Assembly (NCBI GenBank): GCA_002083515.1
Contig: LWDN01000005.1
Span: 273-42,596, forward strand
DNA: 42,324 bases
Direction of reading: 5' to 3'
From: Proteobacteria bacterium HN_bin10
GTDB lineage: Bacteria > Pseudomonadota > Alphaproteobacteria > Caulobacterales > Aquidulcibacteraceae
Under the pieces are notes generated by a model. That model was not told the origin of the DNA, did no database searches, and was given only the letters and a program-made list of their open reading frames with translations. Positions 32,363 through 40,340 of this stretch are shown here, piece by piece. Each line of letters begins with the position of its first letter. The stretch's first letter is position 1. Both the position numbers and the translations under genes were made by a program.

Positions 32363-33692
32363 GATCGTTGGAGGCCGCGCGCGCAGGCTCGGCGTCGCGC
32401 AGGCAGCCTGGACGCTGACCGAAGCCGGCAACGAGCCGTTCTTCGCGCTGGTGCAGCGTTTCGTCTTTGCCTCCTATTTCGCCGCGCGGCTGTTCGCCGA
32501 TGCGGACGCCGGCGCCGAAACTTGGGGCTTTGCCCTGGCTCTAGCGGGCGTCGCGCTCGGCGTGCTGGCGCCCGTCCTGGGCGCTTTCGCCGATGCCGCC
32601 GGACCTCGCAAGCCGTGGATCGCAGCACTGATGACGGCCAGCATCGTATCCTGCGCCGCGCTCTGGTTCGCCGCGCCGGGGATGCCGGTGTTGCCCGTGG
32701 TCATCGCCGTCATCGTTGCGACAGTCGCGGTCGAACTGCTGGTCGTGTTCACCAACGCGGCCTTGCCATCGCTGGCGCCGCCAGAACGGGCCGGTGCGCT
32801 GTCTGGACTCTGCTTCGGCTTCGGTCAGATCGCCGGGCTGATCGCGCTGGGTCTCATACTGTGGGCGGCTGATCAGACCGACCTCTTCGGCATGACCGAC
32901 AGCGCTCATGCCGTCGATCGCCTCGCCGGGCCGATCGCAGCGGCGGCCGTGCTGATCTTTCTGACGCCATTCATGCTGATCGCGCCCGACGAACCGGTGC
33001 GACCGCTGGGCGATCGCATGCAAGCGGCGCGCGCCGGGCTTTCCACCCTTTGGCGCACGTTGCGGGAAGCCATCGCCAATCCCAACATGCGCGCCTTCAT
33101 CATCGGCCGCGCCATCGGCGCCGATGGCATGTCGATCCTGTTCGCGTTCGGCGGCATTCTGGCGGCGACGCTCTACGGCTGGAGCGCCGACCGCCTCGCC
33201 GTGTTCGGCATCGTCGTCACCGTGTTCGCAGCGATCGGCGGCTTCCTGGGCGGCTGGATCGACGGACGTTTGGGCTCGCGCAACACCATTCTCGTCGGCT
33301 TCGTGCTCGTGGCGATCGGCGCCTTTGGCCTGATCGGCGCCGGCGACGCGCGCATCGCCTTCGCTCCGGTCGCGCCCACGCCCGGTCCGCTCGGCTACAC
33401 GCTGCCCGAGTTCGGCTTTGTCGTCAGCGCCATGTTCGTTGCTATCGGCTCCGGCCCGGCGATCGCCTCGATGCGCGCGCTGATGGCCAAGATCGCGCCG
33501 CTCGATCGCATGACCTCGTATTTCGGCCTCTACTCGCTGGTCGGGAAGGCGACGTTCTTCCTCGGGCCCCTCTCCTATGCGGCCGCCTCGCGCGCGCTCG
33601 ACGACAGCCAGCTTGCGCTCGGGGTGTGCTTCATCTTCCTGGCAATCGGCGTCGTCGCGTTTCTAAACGTGCGCGAAGAACGGATCAGCTAG
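32355..33692 (+). CDS. MFS transporter, Atg22/UMF1-like
   Basis: A 445-residue transporter with about twelve helices. AAWTLTEAGNEPFFALVQRFVFASYF at the N-terminus, FADAAGPRKPWI as the loop 2-3 motif and the late MASMRALMAKIAP-like segment (ASMRALMAKIAPLDRMTSYFGLYSLVGKATFFLGP) are those of the Atg22/UMF1 (vacuole effluxer-like) branch, related to bacterial amino-acid or sugar exporters. It overlaps the end of the AraC-type gene and is surely cotranscribed with it. It overlaps the convergent peptidase by four bases. Substrate unknown. Confidence 0.83.
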   Translation: MTEIVGGRARRLGVAQAAWTLTEAGNEPFFALVQRFVFASYFAARLFADADAGAETWGFALALAGVALGVLAPVLGAFADAAGPRKPWIAALMTASIVSCAALWFAAPGMPVLPVVIAVIVATVAVELLVVFTNAALPSLAPPERAGALSGLCFGFGQIAGLIALGLILWAADQTDLFGMTDSAHAVDRLAGPIAAAAVLIFLTPFMLIAPDEPVRPLGDRMQAARAGLSTLWRTLREAIANPNMRAFIIGRAIGADGMSILFAFGGILAATLYGWSADRLAVFGIVVTVFAAIGGFLGGWIDGRLGSRNTILVGFVLVAIGAFGLIGAGDARIAFAPVAPTPGPLGYTLPEFGFVVSAMFVAIGSGPAIASMRALMAKIAPLDRMTSYFGLYSLVGKATFFLGPLSYAAASRALDDSQLALGVCFIFLAIGVVAFLNVREERIS

Positions 33693-34783
33693 AAGCCCGC
33701 CGCGCCGAACAGCCCGCGCCAGCCATCGAGAACCACGGAACGGCAGCCGTTGAGCACCCGCCGGCGCCAGCTCTCGTCCGTGGGCGAAGAGCATTCCCAG
33801 ACTTCGCCCAGGATCGCCTTACCCTGCACGCTATCGCGATCGCCATGATGGAAGAGCCAATTCTCAGCGCGCTCGCCCAAGATCATCCGCGCGCCCTCGA
33901 AAGTGCCGAACTCAAGCGAAAACCAGCGCAACGCGCAATGCGGATTGGCCTTGGCGATGGCGGTTCCCATCTTGCCCGACACGGCCGGCCAACGCGTGTC
34001 GCCGCTCATCACCGCCTCTACCCGCGCCGGTGCAAAGTGCTGACACAGCCATTGATGCGCGGGGTCCTGGCGCTCGTGCGACGAAATTAGCAGATGATCG
34101 CCGTAGGCGCCCATGCCGGTGTGCACATCGATAACCAGCGCCTCGTCCGCGTGTCTGAGCGCCTCCGTGAAGATACTGCGCAGGACCGTATTGCTCTCCA
34201 CCGGTCCGGCGCCGCCAAAGTAGAGTCCGCCGGGAAAATCGTACTGGCCTTCGGTGAGCCGCGCCTGCACCCACGGCTCGCCCTTTTCCGCCACCAACTT
34301 CATCGCCGCCTGCAGGAACGCCGCGTTGGAAGCCTCGCTGAATTCCTTGGGGTTCAGCAGATCGACGATTCCCGCGTACTCAGGCCGCCGCGGCGGTTGT
34401 TCATTGCCCCAGTCGAGAAAGTTGCGGTTGAGGTCGACATTGTCCTCATTCATCCGCCGCCGCCACGCATAACCGAACGGATTGTTGGCGTGGATGAGCA
34501 GCACGGCTGCGTCGTCTGGCAGGCGATACGCGGGCCAATCCTCGCGCAGGAATTGGACTTGCGCGGCCGTTCCGGCCGGGCCTTCGACGCCATGCGTGCC
34601 CGAGCTGATCACCAGCTGACGCTTCGGCGCGGCAGCGCCGAGCCAAGCCGTGTCGATGGTAAGCTCCTCTCCCCCCGGCCCGCGCGCCTTGATCGCGCGC
34701 GCTTCGCGTCTGGCGCCGGCGTTCGCCGCCGCGTCCAGGAACGCTGCGCGCGCCGCGAAATAATCGGGCGGAAAGAGGTTCAT
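33689..34783 (-). CDS. DUF2817 M14-like zinc metallopeptidase/deacylase
   Basis: A 364-residue protein of the DUF2817 family, distant from the M14 carboxypeptidase/succinylglutamate desuccinylase fold. The zinc site is SSGTHGVEG (His64, Glu67) with a third histidine in VIDVHTGMG, and MNEDNVDLNRNFLDWG and LEFGTFEG match M14 substrate and catalytic positions. There is no signal peptide, so it acts in the cytoplasm. The substrate may be a peptide or an N-acyl amino acid. Its ATG overlaps the stop of the decarboxylase upstream (ATGA), coupling the two. Confidence 0.82.
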   Translation of the reverse strand: MNLFPPDYFAARAAFLDAAANAGARREARAIKARGPGGEELTIDTAWLGAAAPKRQLVISSGTHGVEGPAGTAAQVQFLREDWPAYRLPDDAAVLLIHANNPFGYAWRRRMNEDNVDLNRNFLDWGNEQPPRRPEYAGIVDLLNPKEFSEASNAAFLQAAMKLVAEKGEPWVQARLTEGQYDFPGGLYFGGAGPVESNTVLRSIFTEALRHADEALVIDVHTGMGAYGDHLLISSHERQDPAHQWLCQHFAPARVEAVMSGDTRWPAVSGKMGTAIAKANPHCALRWFSLEFGTFEGARMILGERAENWLFHHGDRDSVQGKAILGEVWECSSPTDESWRRRVLNGCRSVVLDGWRGLFGAAGF

Positions 34784-36219
34784 TCCCGTGCCTGCACGCC
34801 CAGTTCGTTGAAGTAGGCGCTCATCAGTGCGCCGGCGACTTCCGGCTTCAGCGCGTTCAAGAGCGTGTTGATCGGCGCGGTTTCAGCCGGCAGGCCGTTG
34901 GATGCGCCCGCGGCGCCCAGGATTTGCTGGAACACCGCCGGCGACAGATCCTCAAGCCGCAATGCCTTGAGCTGCTCGAGCAATGCCGCCGGCACATCCG
35001 GCGGCGGCACCTGCCGCGCTTGCAGCACGCACGCCTCCAAATCATCCAGGAAGCGGTCGACCTTCGCCAACTTGGCCTGATCGATCGAAAGATGAATATT
35101 CGGCTTAGAGCCCATGAAGCCCAGCTGCGGCTGCACGAACCAGCCGCGCGCCTTCATCAGATCGGGGATCGGAAAGACGTTGAACTCTTCAGACGAGAAC
35201 GCGACCAACGAAAAATCAGGTTCGCCCATCACCTCGATGCTATGCAATGTCTTCAAGCGCGCGACGATTTTCTGCGTCGCCTCCAGCATGTTGCGGGCGA
35301 AGCCGAGATAACCCTCTTCGCCGAGATAGTGCAGGATCGCCCAACACGCCGCCAGCGGGCCGCCGCCGCGCGTCGACAGCACCGTCGGATTGATCACCGA
35401 ATAACCGGTCCAATTGGCGCCGGTGAAGATCTGATGCTGGCGCAAGCCCTTGTCGCGATAGAGCACGATCGACGCGCCTTTGGCGGCGTAAGCGAATTTG
35501 TGGAAATCCATCGACATCTGCGTTACGCCGGGCACGCTGAAATCGAAAGCCGGCACAGACGCCCCGAGCTTCCTGAAGAACGGCAGCATCCAGCCGCCGA
35601 CGCAGGCATCGACATGGAACAAGAGATTGCGCCGTTGCGCGATGGCGCCGATCTCGGCGATCGGATCGACGACGCCGTGCGCGTATTGCGGCGCGCTGGC
35701 GACAAGCATGATCGTGTTCGGCGTGATCGCCGTTTCCATGGCGGCCGGATCGACACGCCAACTCGGTCCGCTGACCGGCACGAGCACCGGCTTCAGGTCA
35801 AAGTACGCGCACGCCTTGTGGAAACAGGCGTGCGCCGTCACCGGGAGCACCAGTTCCGGATTGGCGATGCCGCGCTCCGCGCGCGCATAGTCGCGCGCTG
35901 TCTTCACCGATAAGAGCACGCTCTCGGTGCCGCCGCTGGTGAAATTGCCGACGACGTTCTCATCGCCGCCCAGATGCGACGCCGCAATCGCGAGCACCTC
36001 CGCTTCCATCCGCGCCAGCGACGGATAAACCGTCGGGTCGAGCGAGTTCTCCGACATGAAGCGCACCAGCGCCGCCTTCAGCACCTCCTCCGCCTCGCGG
36101 CCTGGATCGTAAACGTAGGCAAAGGTATTGCCCTCGCGCCACGGCAGGTCATTCGCCGAGAACGCATCGAGCTGCGCCAGCACGTCCGCTTTGCTCATGC
36201 CTTTACTTGGAAGTCTCAC
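34780..36219 (-). CDS. PLP-dependent decarboxylase/lyase resembling sphingosine-1-phosphate lyase
   Basis: A 479-residue group II PLP enzyme. GNFTSGGTESVLLSVKTARD (91-110), HVDACVGGWMLPF (202-214) with Asp204 for the pyridine ring, and SMDFHKFAYAAKG with Lys241 as Schiff base are the pattern of sphingosine-1-phosphate lyase/DPL1 relatives rather than of glutamate decarboxylase. A C-terminal extension of about 70 residues is variable. GTG at 36219 has GGAGG eight bases upstream; an internal ATG at 36198 is the alternative. It is the middle gene of an SDR-decarboxylase-peptidase operon. Whether the substrate is a phosphorylated sphingoid base or an amino acid is undecided. Confidence 0.82.
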   Translation of the reverse strand: MRLPSKGMSKADVLAQLDAFSANDLPWREGNTFAYVYDPGREAEEVLKAALVRFMSENSLDPTVYPSLARMEAEVLAIAASHLGGDENVVGNFTSGGTESVLLSVKTARDYARAERGIANPELVLPVTAHACFHKACAYFDLKPVLVPVSGPSWRVDPAAMETAITPNTIMLVASAPQYAHGVVDPIAEIGAIAQRRNLLFHVDACVGGWMLPFFRKLGASVPAFDFSVPGVTQMSMDFHKFAYAAKGASIVLYRDKGLRQHQIFTGANWTGYSVINPTVLSTRGGGPLAACWAILHYLGEEGYLGFARNMLEATQKIVARLKTLHSIEVMGEPDFSLVAFSSEEFNVFPIPDLMKARGWFVQPQLGFMGSKPNIHLSIDQAKLAKVDRFLDDLEACVLQARQVPPPDVPAALLEQLKALRLEDLSPAVFQQILGAAGASNGLPAETAPINTLLNALKPEVAGALMSAYFNELGVQARE

Positions 36220-36247
36220 GCCGCGCCCCTCCGCCTGTTGTCTCGAC

Positions 36248-37021
36248 TCAGATCGCCGTCATGCCGCCATCGACGACAAGCTCCGATCCGGTGACGAATG
36301 CTGCCGCATCGGAGGCCAGGAACGCCACCGCGTTGGCGACGTCAATATCGCGGCCCATGCGCCCGAGCGGATGACGAGAGGCGAGCTGCGTGCGGACTAC
36401 GTTTGCGCCCTGCCCGGTCACCGCCTCCATCACCTTCGCCGCTTCCGCCATCATCGGCGTGTCGATGATGCCAGGATGCACCGAGTTCACGCGCACCTTC
36501 ATCGGCGCATACTCGAGCGCAGCCGACTTAGTCATCAGCCGCACCGCGCCTTTGGCGGCGTTGTAGGCGACAAGATTGGGCGCGCCGACAATCCCGGCGA
36601 CGGAAGAGATGTTTACCACCGCGCCGCCGCCGTCCCATTGCTGGGCGCGCTCGGCGATAGCGGGCATGGCGTGCTTCAGGCCGAGAAACACGCCCTCGAC
36701 ATTAATCTGCTGCATGCGCCGGAAGTCTTCCAGCGTCTCCATGACCAACGGCTTCACCCAGAAGATGCCGGCATTGTTCACCAGGATATCCAGCCCGCCG
36801 AATTTCTCCTTGGCGAACGCCACCGCCGCGATCCATTCGTCTTCGCTGGTGACGTCTTGCTTGATGTAAGCGCCGCCGACCGCCGCGGCGGTCTCTTCGC
36901 CATCGCGCACGTCGCTGACCACGACTTTGGCGCCCTTGCCCGCCAGCGCCTTCGCCGCCGCAGCGCCAAGTCCCCGCGCGCCACCCGTCACCAAGGCCAC
37001 GCGGCCGGCAAGTTCACTCAT
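36248..37021 (-). CDS. SDR-family NAD(P)-dependent oxidoreductase
   Basis: A 257-residue classical short-chain dehydrogenase. The cofactor motif is TGGARGLG (12-19), followed by VNNAG (81-85), and the catalytic residues are Ser140, Tyr153 and Lys157 in YNAAK. The acidic residue after the second strand (SDVRD) favours NAD. The PGIIDTPM and DGGMTAI segments match the 3-alpha/20-beta-hydroxysteroid-like group. GAGGAGGAAACC precedes the ATG at 37021, so the longer frame to 37096 is rejected. It heads a leftward operon, 28 bp before the lyase-like gene. Substrate is a secondary alcohol or ketone, unknown. Confidence 0.87.
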   Translation of the reverse strand: MSELAGRVALVTGGARGLGAAAAKALAGKGAKVVVSDVRDGEETAAAVGGAYIKQDVTSEDEWIAAVAFAKEKFGGLDILVNNAGIFWVKPLVMETLEDFRRMQQINVEGVFLGLKHAMPAIAERAQQWDGGGAVVNISSVAGIVGAPNLVAYNAAKGAVRLMTKSAALEYAPMKVRVNSVHPGIIDTPMMAEAAKVMEAVTGQGANVVRTQLASRHPLGRMGRDIDVANAVAFLASDAAAFVTGSELVVDGGMTAI

Positions 37022-37204
37022 GGTTTCCTCCTCAGAGCACCCTGGCACAGTGGCTGCCGCCGCGCCAACCGGCGCTCGCGCCGAAGAAACTTGCATTCCG
37101 CAGCGAAAGCCTTATCTGCACGCGCGTCAGTGCTGAGGTCCCGTGTGCGGCGGAGCGTCCGCGGGGTCGTTCCAACGAGACGCCGCCGTTAGGAGCACTC
37201 TCCA

Positions 37205-38257
37205 ATGGCCGAAAAAATCGACTCCAACCGCAAAGCCGAACTGCTTTCGAGCCCCGTCGAGCACATCGACATCGCGTCGTTTGACGCGCGCCCAATCATC
37301 GACGCCTGGGGCAAGATGAGCTTCACCAGCCGCGACGCCGCGCGCGCCGCGCAAATCCTCAACATGGCGCTTGAGGACGAGAAGTGCTCGACCTGGTTGA
37401 TCATGGCGGGCTCCACGGGCGCGGGCGGGTGCCTGCACGTCTGGCGCGACATGGTCGAGTACAACATGGCCGACGCCATCGTCGCCACCGGGGCTTCGAT
37501 CATCGACATGGATTTCCTCGAAGCCCTGGGCTTCAAGCATTACCAGGCCAAGGAAATCCCCGACGACAACACGCTACGCTCGCTCTACATTGACCGCATC
37601 TACGACACCTACATCGATGAGGAAGAGCTGCAGCACGTCGATCACACGATCTACGATGTCTGCGAGCAGCTCGAGCCGCGTCCCTACACCTCGCGCGAGT
37701 TCATTTATGAGCTCGGCAAGTGGCTGGCCGCCGGCAACGCCAAGAAGAAGGATTCGCTGATCCAGCGCGCCTACGAAAAAGGCGTGCCGATTTTCGTGCC
37801 GGCGTTTAGCGATTGCTCGGCGGGATTCGGCTTGGTGAAACACCAGGTCGAGCGCCGCAAAGCGAAGAAGCCCTACGTCACCATCGACAGCGCCGGCGAC
37901 TTCCGCGAACTCACCGAGATCAAACTCGCCGCCGGCACCACCGCGCTCTTCATGGTCGGCGGCGGCGTGCCGAAGAATTTCGCGCAAGACACCGTCGTCT
38001 GCGCGGAAATCTTGGGTCACGACGACGTCGAAGTGCACAAATACGCTGTGCAGATCACCGTCGCGGATGTGCGCGACGGCGCCTGCTCCTCCTCAACGCT
38101 GCAGGAAGCCGCAAGCTGGGGCAAAGTCTCGACCGTGCACGAGCAGATGGTGTTCGCGGAAGCGACCTCCGTCGCGCCGATCATCGTCAGCGACGCCTAT
38201 CACCGCGGCGCCTGGCGCAAGCGCGAAGCGCGGAACTGGGCGAAGCTGTTCAGTTAG
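37205..38257 (+). CDS. Deoxyhypusine-synthase-like protein (probable homospermidine-type polyamine synthase)
   Basis: A 350-residue member of the deoxyhypusine synthase family. NAD-binding VGGGVPKNF (251-259) and the catalytic lysine Lys307 in AASWGK, corresponding to Lys329 of the human enzyme, are both present, so it should transfer an aminobutyl group. Bacteria lack the eIF5A acceptor; bacterial relatives are reported to make homospermidine or related polyamines from spermidine or putrescine. This fits the ornithine decarboxylase 7.6 kb upstream on the same strand. AGGAG precedes the ATG. It overlaps the convergent deaminase by eight bases. The exact product is inference. Confidence 0.87.
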   Translation: MAEKIDSNRKAELLSSPVEHIDIASFDARPIIDAWGKMSFTSRDAARAAQILNMALEDEKCSTWLIMAGSTGAGGCLHVWRDMVEYNMADAIVATGASIIDMDFLEALGFKHYQAKEIPDDNTLRSLYIDRIYDTYIDEEELQHVDHTIYDVCEQLEPRPYTSREFIYELGKWLAAGNAKKKDSLIQRAYEKGVPIFVPAFSDCSAGFGLVKHQVERRKAKKPYVTIDSAGDFRELTEIKLAAGTTALFMVGGGVPKNFAQDTVVCAEILGHDDVEVHKYAVQITVADVRDGACSSSTLQEAASWGKVSTVHEQMVFAEATSVAPIIVSDAYHRGAWRKREARNWAKLFS

Positions 38258-38696
38258 AGGCGGCCTCCCAGCGCGCGAAGAAGCCTGCGTTCAGCGCGCG
38301 CGCTTCCGCTTCGAACAGGCCAGACTCCACCGCGACGCCGACGGCGCGCAGGCGTTCTACGCCCGCCCCCGCCGCGAACGGATGCGGATCGCCTGCCGCG
38401 ATCACCACGCGCGCGACGCCAGCCTGGATCAGAAGATCGGTGCACGAGCGCGCGCCGGTGCTTCGCTTCGCGCAAGGTTCGAGCGTCACATAGGCGGTGG
38501 CGCCATGCGCGTTTTCGCCGGCTTGAGCGAGCGCCAGTTCCTCCGCATGCGGACGGCCGCCTTCGGCGGTAGCGCCCTCGCCGACGACTTCGCCGTCTTT
38601 GACGATCAGGCAGCCGACGCTTGGATTGTCGCCGGTGCGGCCGGCGCCCAGCGAAGCGAGAGACAGGGCTCGCGCCATGCAATCGAGATCGTTCAT
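38250..38696 (-). CDS. RibD-like deaminase, stand-alone domain
   Basis: A 148-residue cytidine-deaminase-fold protein matching the N-terminal half of RibD. The zinc site is HAEE (His50, Glu52) with Cys75 and Cys85 in EPCAKRSTGARSC, and GRTGDNPSVGCLIVKDGEVVGEG is the RibD opening. The reductase half that completes bifunctional RibD is absent, and no other riboflavin gene is near. Either the pathway uses split enzymes, or this acts on another diaminopyrimidine or damaged nucleotide. The ATG at 38696 is the natural start. It overlaps the end of the polyamine gene. Confidence 0.8.
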   Translation of the reverse strand: MNDLDCMARALSLASLGAGRTGDNPSVGCLIVKDGEVVGEGATAEGGRPHAEELALAQAGENAHGATAYVTLEPCAKRSTGARSCTDLLIQAGVARVVIAAGDPHPFAAGAGVERLRAVGVAVESGLFEAEARALNAGFFARWEAASN

Positions 38697-38708
38697 CGCG
38701 CGCGCACT

Positions 38709-38859
38709 CCCCCTCTCCCTTGCGGAGAGGGGGCCAGGGGGTGAGGGGCGCTAGGCCGCCGCGACATCTCAGAATCAAGCGTGCGCTCACAAGCACCGCG
38801 TGCGTATCGTCGCCCCTCACCCCGCCGCTTCGCGGCGACTCTCTCCGCGAGGGAGAGGG
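38709..38859. repeat. Inverted repeat pair of CCCTCTCCC/GGTGAGGGG type
   Basis: Left copy 38709-38750 reads CCCCTCTCCCTTGCGGAGAG... then GGGGGTGAGGGGCG. The right copy at 38811-38859 is its degenerate reverse complement, CGCCCCTCACCCC...CTCTCCGCGAGGGAGAGGG, with an extra GCCGCTTCGCGGC hairpin. Each copy folds on itself, and the two could pair across a 60-bp centre. This looks like a REP-type genomic palindrome between two leftward genes, deaminase and gpmA; it may also end transcription. No other gene fits in the 181-bp gap. Confidence 0.75.
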
Positions 38860-38877
38860 TCGGCTGGAGCGCGCCGC

Positions 38878-39594
38878 TCACGCCGCCAAATCCGGAATCT
38901 TCTCGGCCCGCGTTGTGTCAAGATAGCGCGCCGTGATCGGCTTCAGATCGCGATCGAGCTCGATCAGCAGCGGATTGCCGGTGGGGATTTCGACATGGAC
39001 GATCTGATCGTCCGGCACGTTGAAGAGATGCTTGACGATAGCGCGCAGCGAGTTGCCGTGCGCGGCGATGATGAGATTGTGGCCCGCCTTCAGGTCGGGC
39101 GCAATGGCCTCGCGCCAATAGGGCAGCACTCGCTCCAGGGTGAGTTTGAGCGATTCCGTCGCCGGCACCTCGACGCCGGCATAGCGGCGGTCGCGGGAGA
39201 GATCGAACGCGCCGCCGGGTTCGAGCGGCGGCGGCGGCGTATCGTAGCTGCGGCGCCAGATCTTGACCTGATCTTCGCCGTGCTTGGCGGCAGTCTCGGC
39301 TTTGTCCAGGCCGGTCAGCGCGCCGTAATGGCGCTCGTTCAGCCGCCAATGACGCTCTACCGGCAGCCATGCCAACCCCGCCGCTTCGAGCGCTAGCGAG
39401 CCGGTGCGGATGGCGCGCGTCTGCACCGAGGTGAAGAGCTTGTCGAACGCCACGCCGCTGGCGGCCAGCAGCTCGCCGGAGCGTCTTGCCTGCGCCTCGC
39501 CCTGCGCGGTCAAGTCCACGTCGACCCAGCCGGTGAAGCGGTTCTCCAGGTTCCACTGGCTCTGGCCGTGGCGAAGCAAAGCGAGAAAGGGCAT
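38878..39594 (-). CDS. gpmA: 2,3-bisphosphoglycerate-dependent phosphoglycerate mutase
   Basis: A 238-residue glycolytic enzyme interconverting 3- and 2-phosphoglycerate. The phosphohistidine motif is LLRHGQSQWN (His9). FTGWVDVDLTAQG, RLNERHYGALTGLDKAETA with the catalytic glutamate, and IIAAHGNSLRAIVKHL (second histidine) are all typical of dPGM. The C-terminal PTGNPLLIELDRDLKP is complete. The ATG at 39594 starts at the first strand; the frame upstream to 39630 is unrelated. The distance to the divergent gene at 39682 is 87 bp. Confidence 0.92.
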   Translation of the reverse strand: MPFLALLRHGQSQWNLENRFTGWVDVDLTAQGEAQARRSGELLAASGVAFDKLFTSVQTRAIRTGSLALEAAGLAWLPVERHWRLNERHYGALTGLDKAETAAKHGEDQVKIWRRSYDTPPPPLEPGGAFDLSRDRRYAGVEVPATESLKLTLERVLPYWREAIAPDLKAGHNLIIAAHGNSLRAIVKHLFNVPDDQIVHVEIPTGNPLLIELDRDLKPITARYLDTTRAEKIPDLAA

Positions 39595-39681
39595 GGACCG
39601 GTGCCTTAGACGCCATCCCCCGCCCGTCAAGAGCGGAAGCCGCTTGGCCGCTCCGGTCCGGGCGGTCTAAACCCCTCGGCG

Positions 39682-40266
39682 ATGCGCCATTGGCTCTTCC
39701 ACCCGCTGATCTTCTACCCCCTCGCCGTTCTGTTCGCGGCGTTTGTTGTCGCCGTGAGCCTGCGGCCGCAATCGTGGCCGCGCGAGCCCGCCCCGGTCAG
39801 CGCCGTACGCGATGGCGAATGGCTGGTTTTCCAAGGCGAGAGCTTCAGCACGCCGGCGCCGGACGTGGCGCAAGAAATGACGGTGATGCGCGATTTTCTC
39901 GGTCGCGCCGAACGTCTGCGCATCGCCCAGAAGCCTGAACTGCCCCCGCCCACCCCAGAGCAGGACGGCGCACGCATCCTGCTATCGGAGGCGGATTCGG
40001 CGCTGCTTTCGGGTCGGCCGGTGATCGTCGAGGTCAGCTACAATCCGTTGCCGGTGAACGCCGCCAGCGGGCTCGCCGTCAGCCTTCGCGGCGACGGGGT
40101 CTCGACCTGGGTGAGCCAGCCTGCGCCATCGCAGCCAGCGACCCTGCGCTTCCGGCTGCCGGCGCTCAACACCGTTAACGCCATCGGCCTGCGCGCGCTA
40201 ACAAGCGAGAATGAACAGGCCTATGGCCTTGAGATCACGCGCATTCGCGTCAGCCCACACACTTAG
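39682..40266 (+). CDS. Hypothetical membrane-anchored periplasmic protein
   Basis: A 194-residue protein with one N-terminal membrane helix (about 8-26) and no signal cleavage site. It is followed by a periplasmic part that reads as a beta-sandwich: VRDGEWLVFQGESF near 42-55, a helical stretch 61-85, then strands through PVIVEVSYNPLPVNAASGLAVSL and TLRFRLPALNTVNAIGLRAL. It looks like a carbohydrate-binding-like jelly roll, but I cannot name a family. It lies 74 bp upstream of the phosphohexomutase and may share its transcript, which would fit a role at the cell envelope. That link is inference. Confidence 0.65.
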   Translation: MRHWLFHPLIFYPLAVLFAAFVVAVSLRPQSWPREPAPVSAVRDGEWLVFQGESFSTPAPDVAQEMTVMRDFLGRAERLRIAQKPELPPPTPEQDGARILLSEADSALLSGRPVIVEVSYNPLPVNAASGLAVSLRGDGVSTWVSQPAPSQPATLRFRLPALNTVNAIGLRALTSENEQAYGLEITRIRVSPHT

Positions 40267-40340
40267 CGCAATACGGCGGATTGAATTTCGACGCCAATTC
40301 GATCACACCGCCGCATCCATTCAGCCGTCCGGAAACACCC

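Noticed and set aside
31256..32431. 391-aa open frame antisense to the AraC-type gene
   Set aside because: The regulator's helix-turn-helix domains are on the plus strand and this frame would swallow the divergent promoter.
38709..38859. Possible CRISPR repeats
   Set aside because: Only two inverted, self-folding copies with one unlike spacer, and no cas genes.
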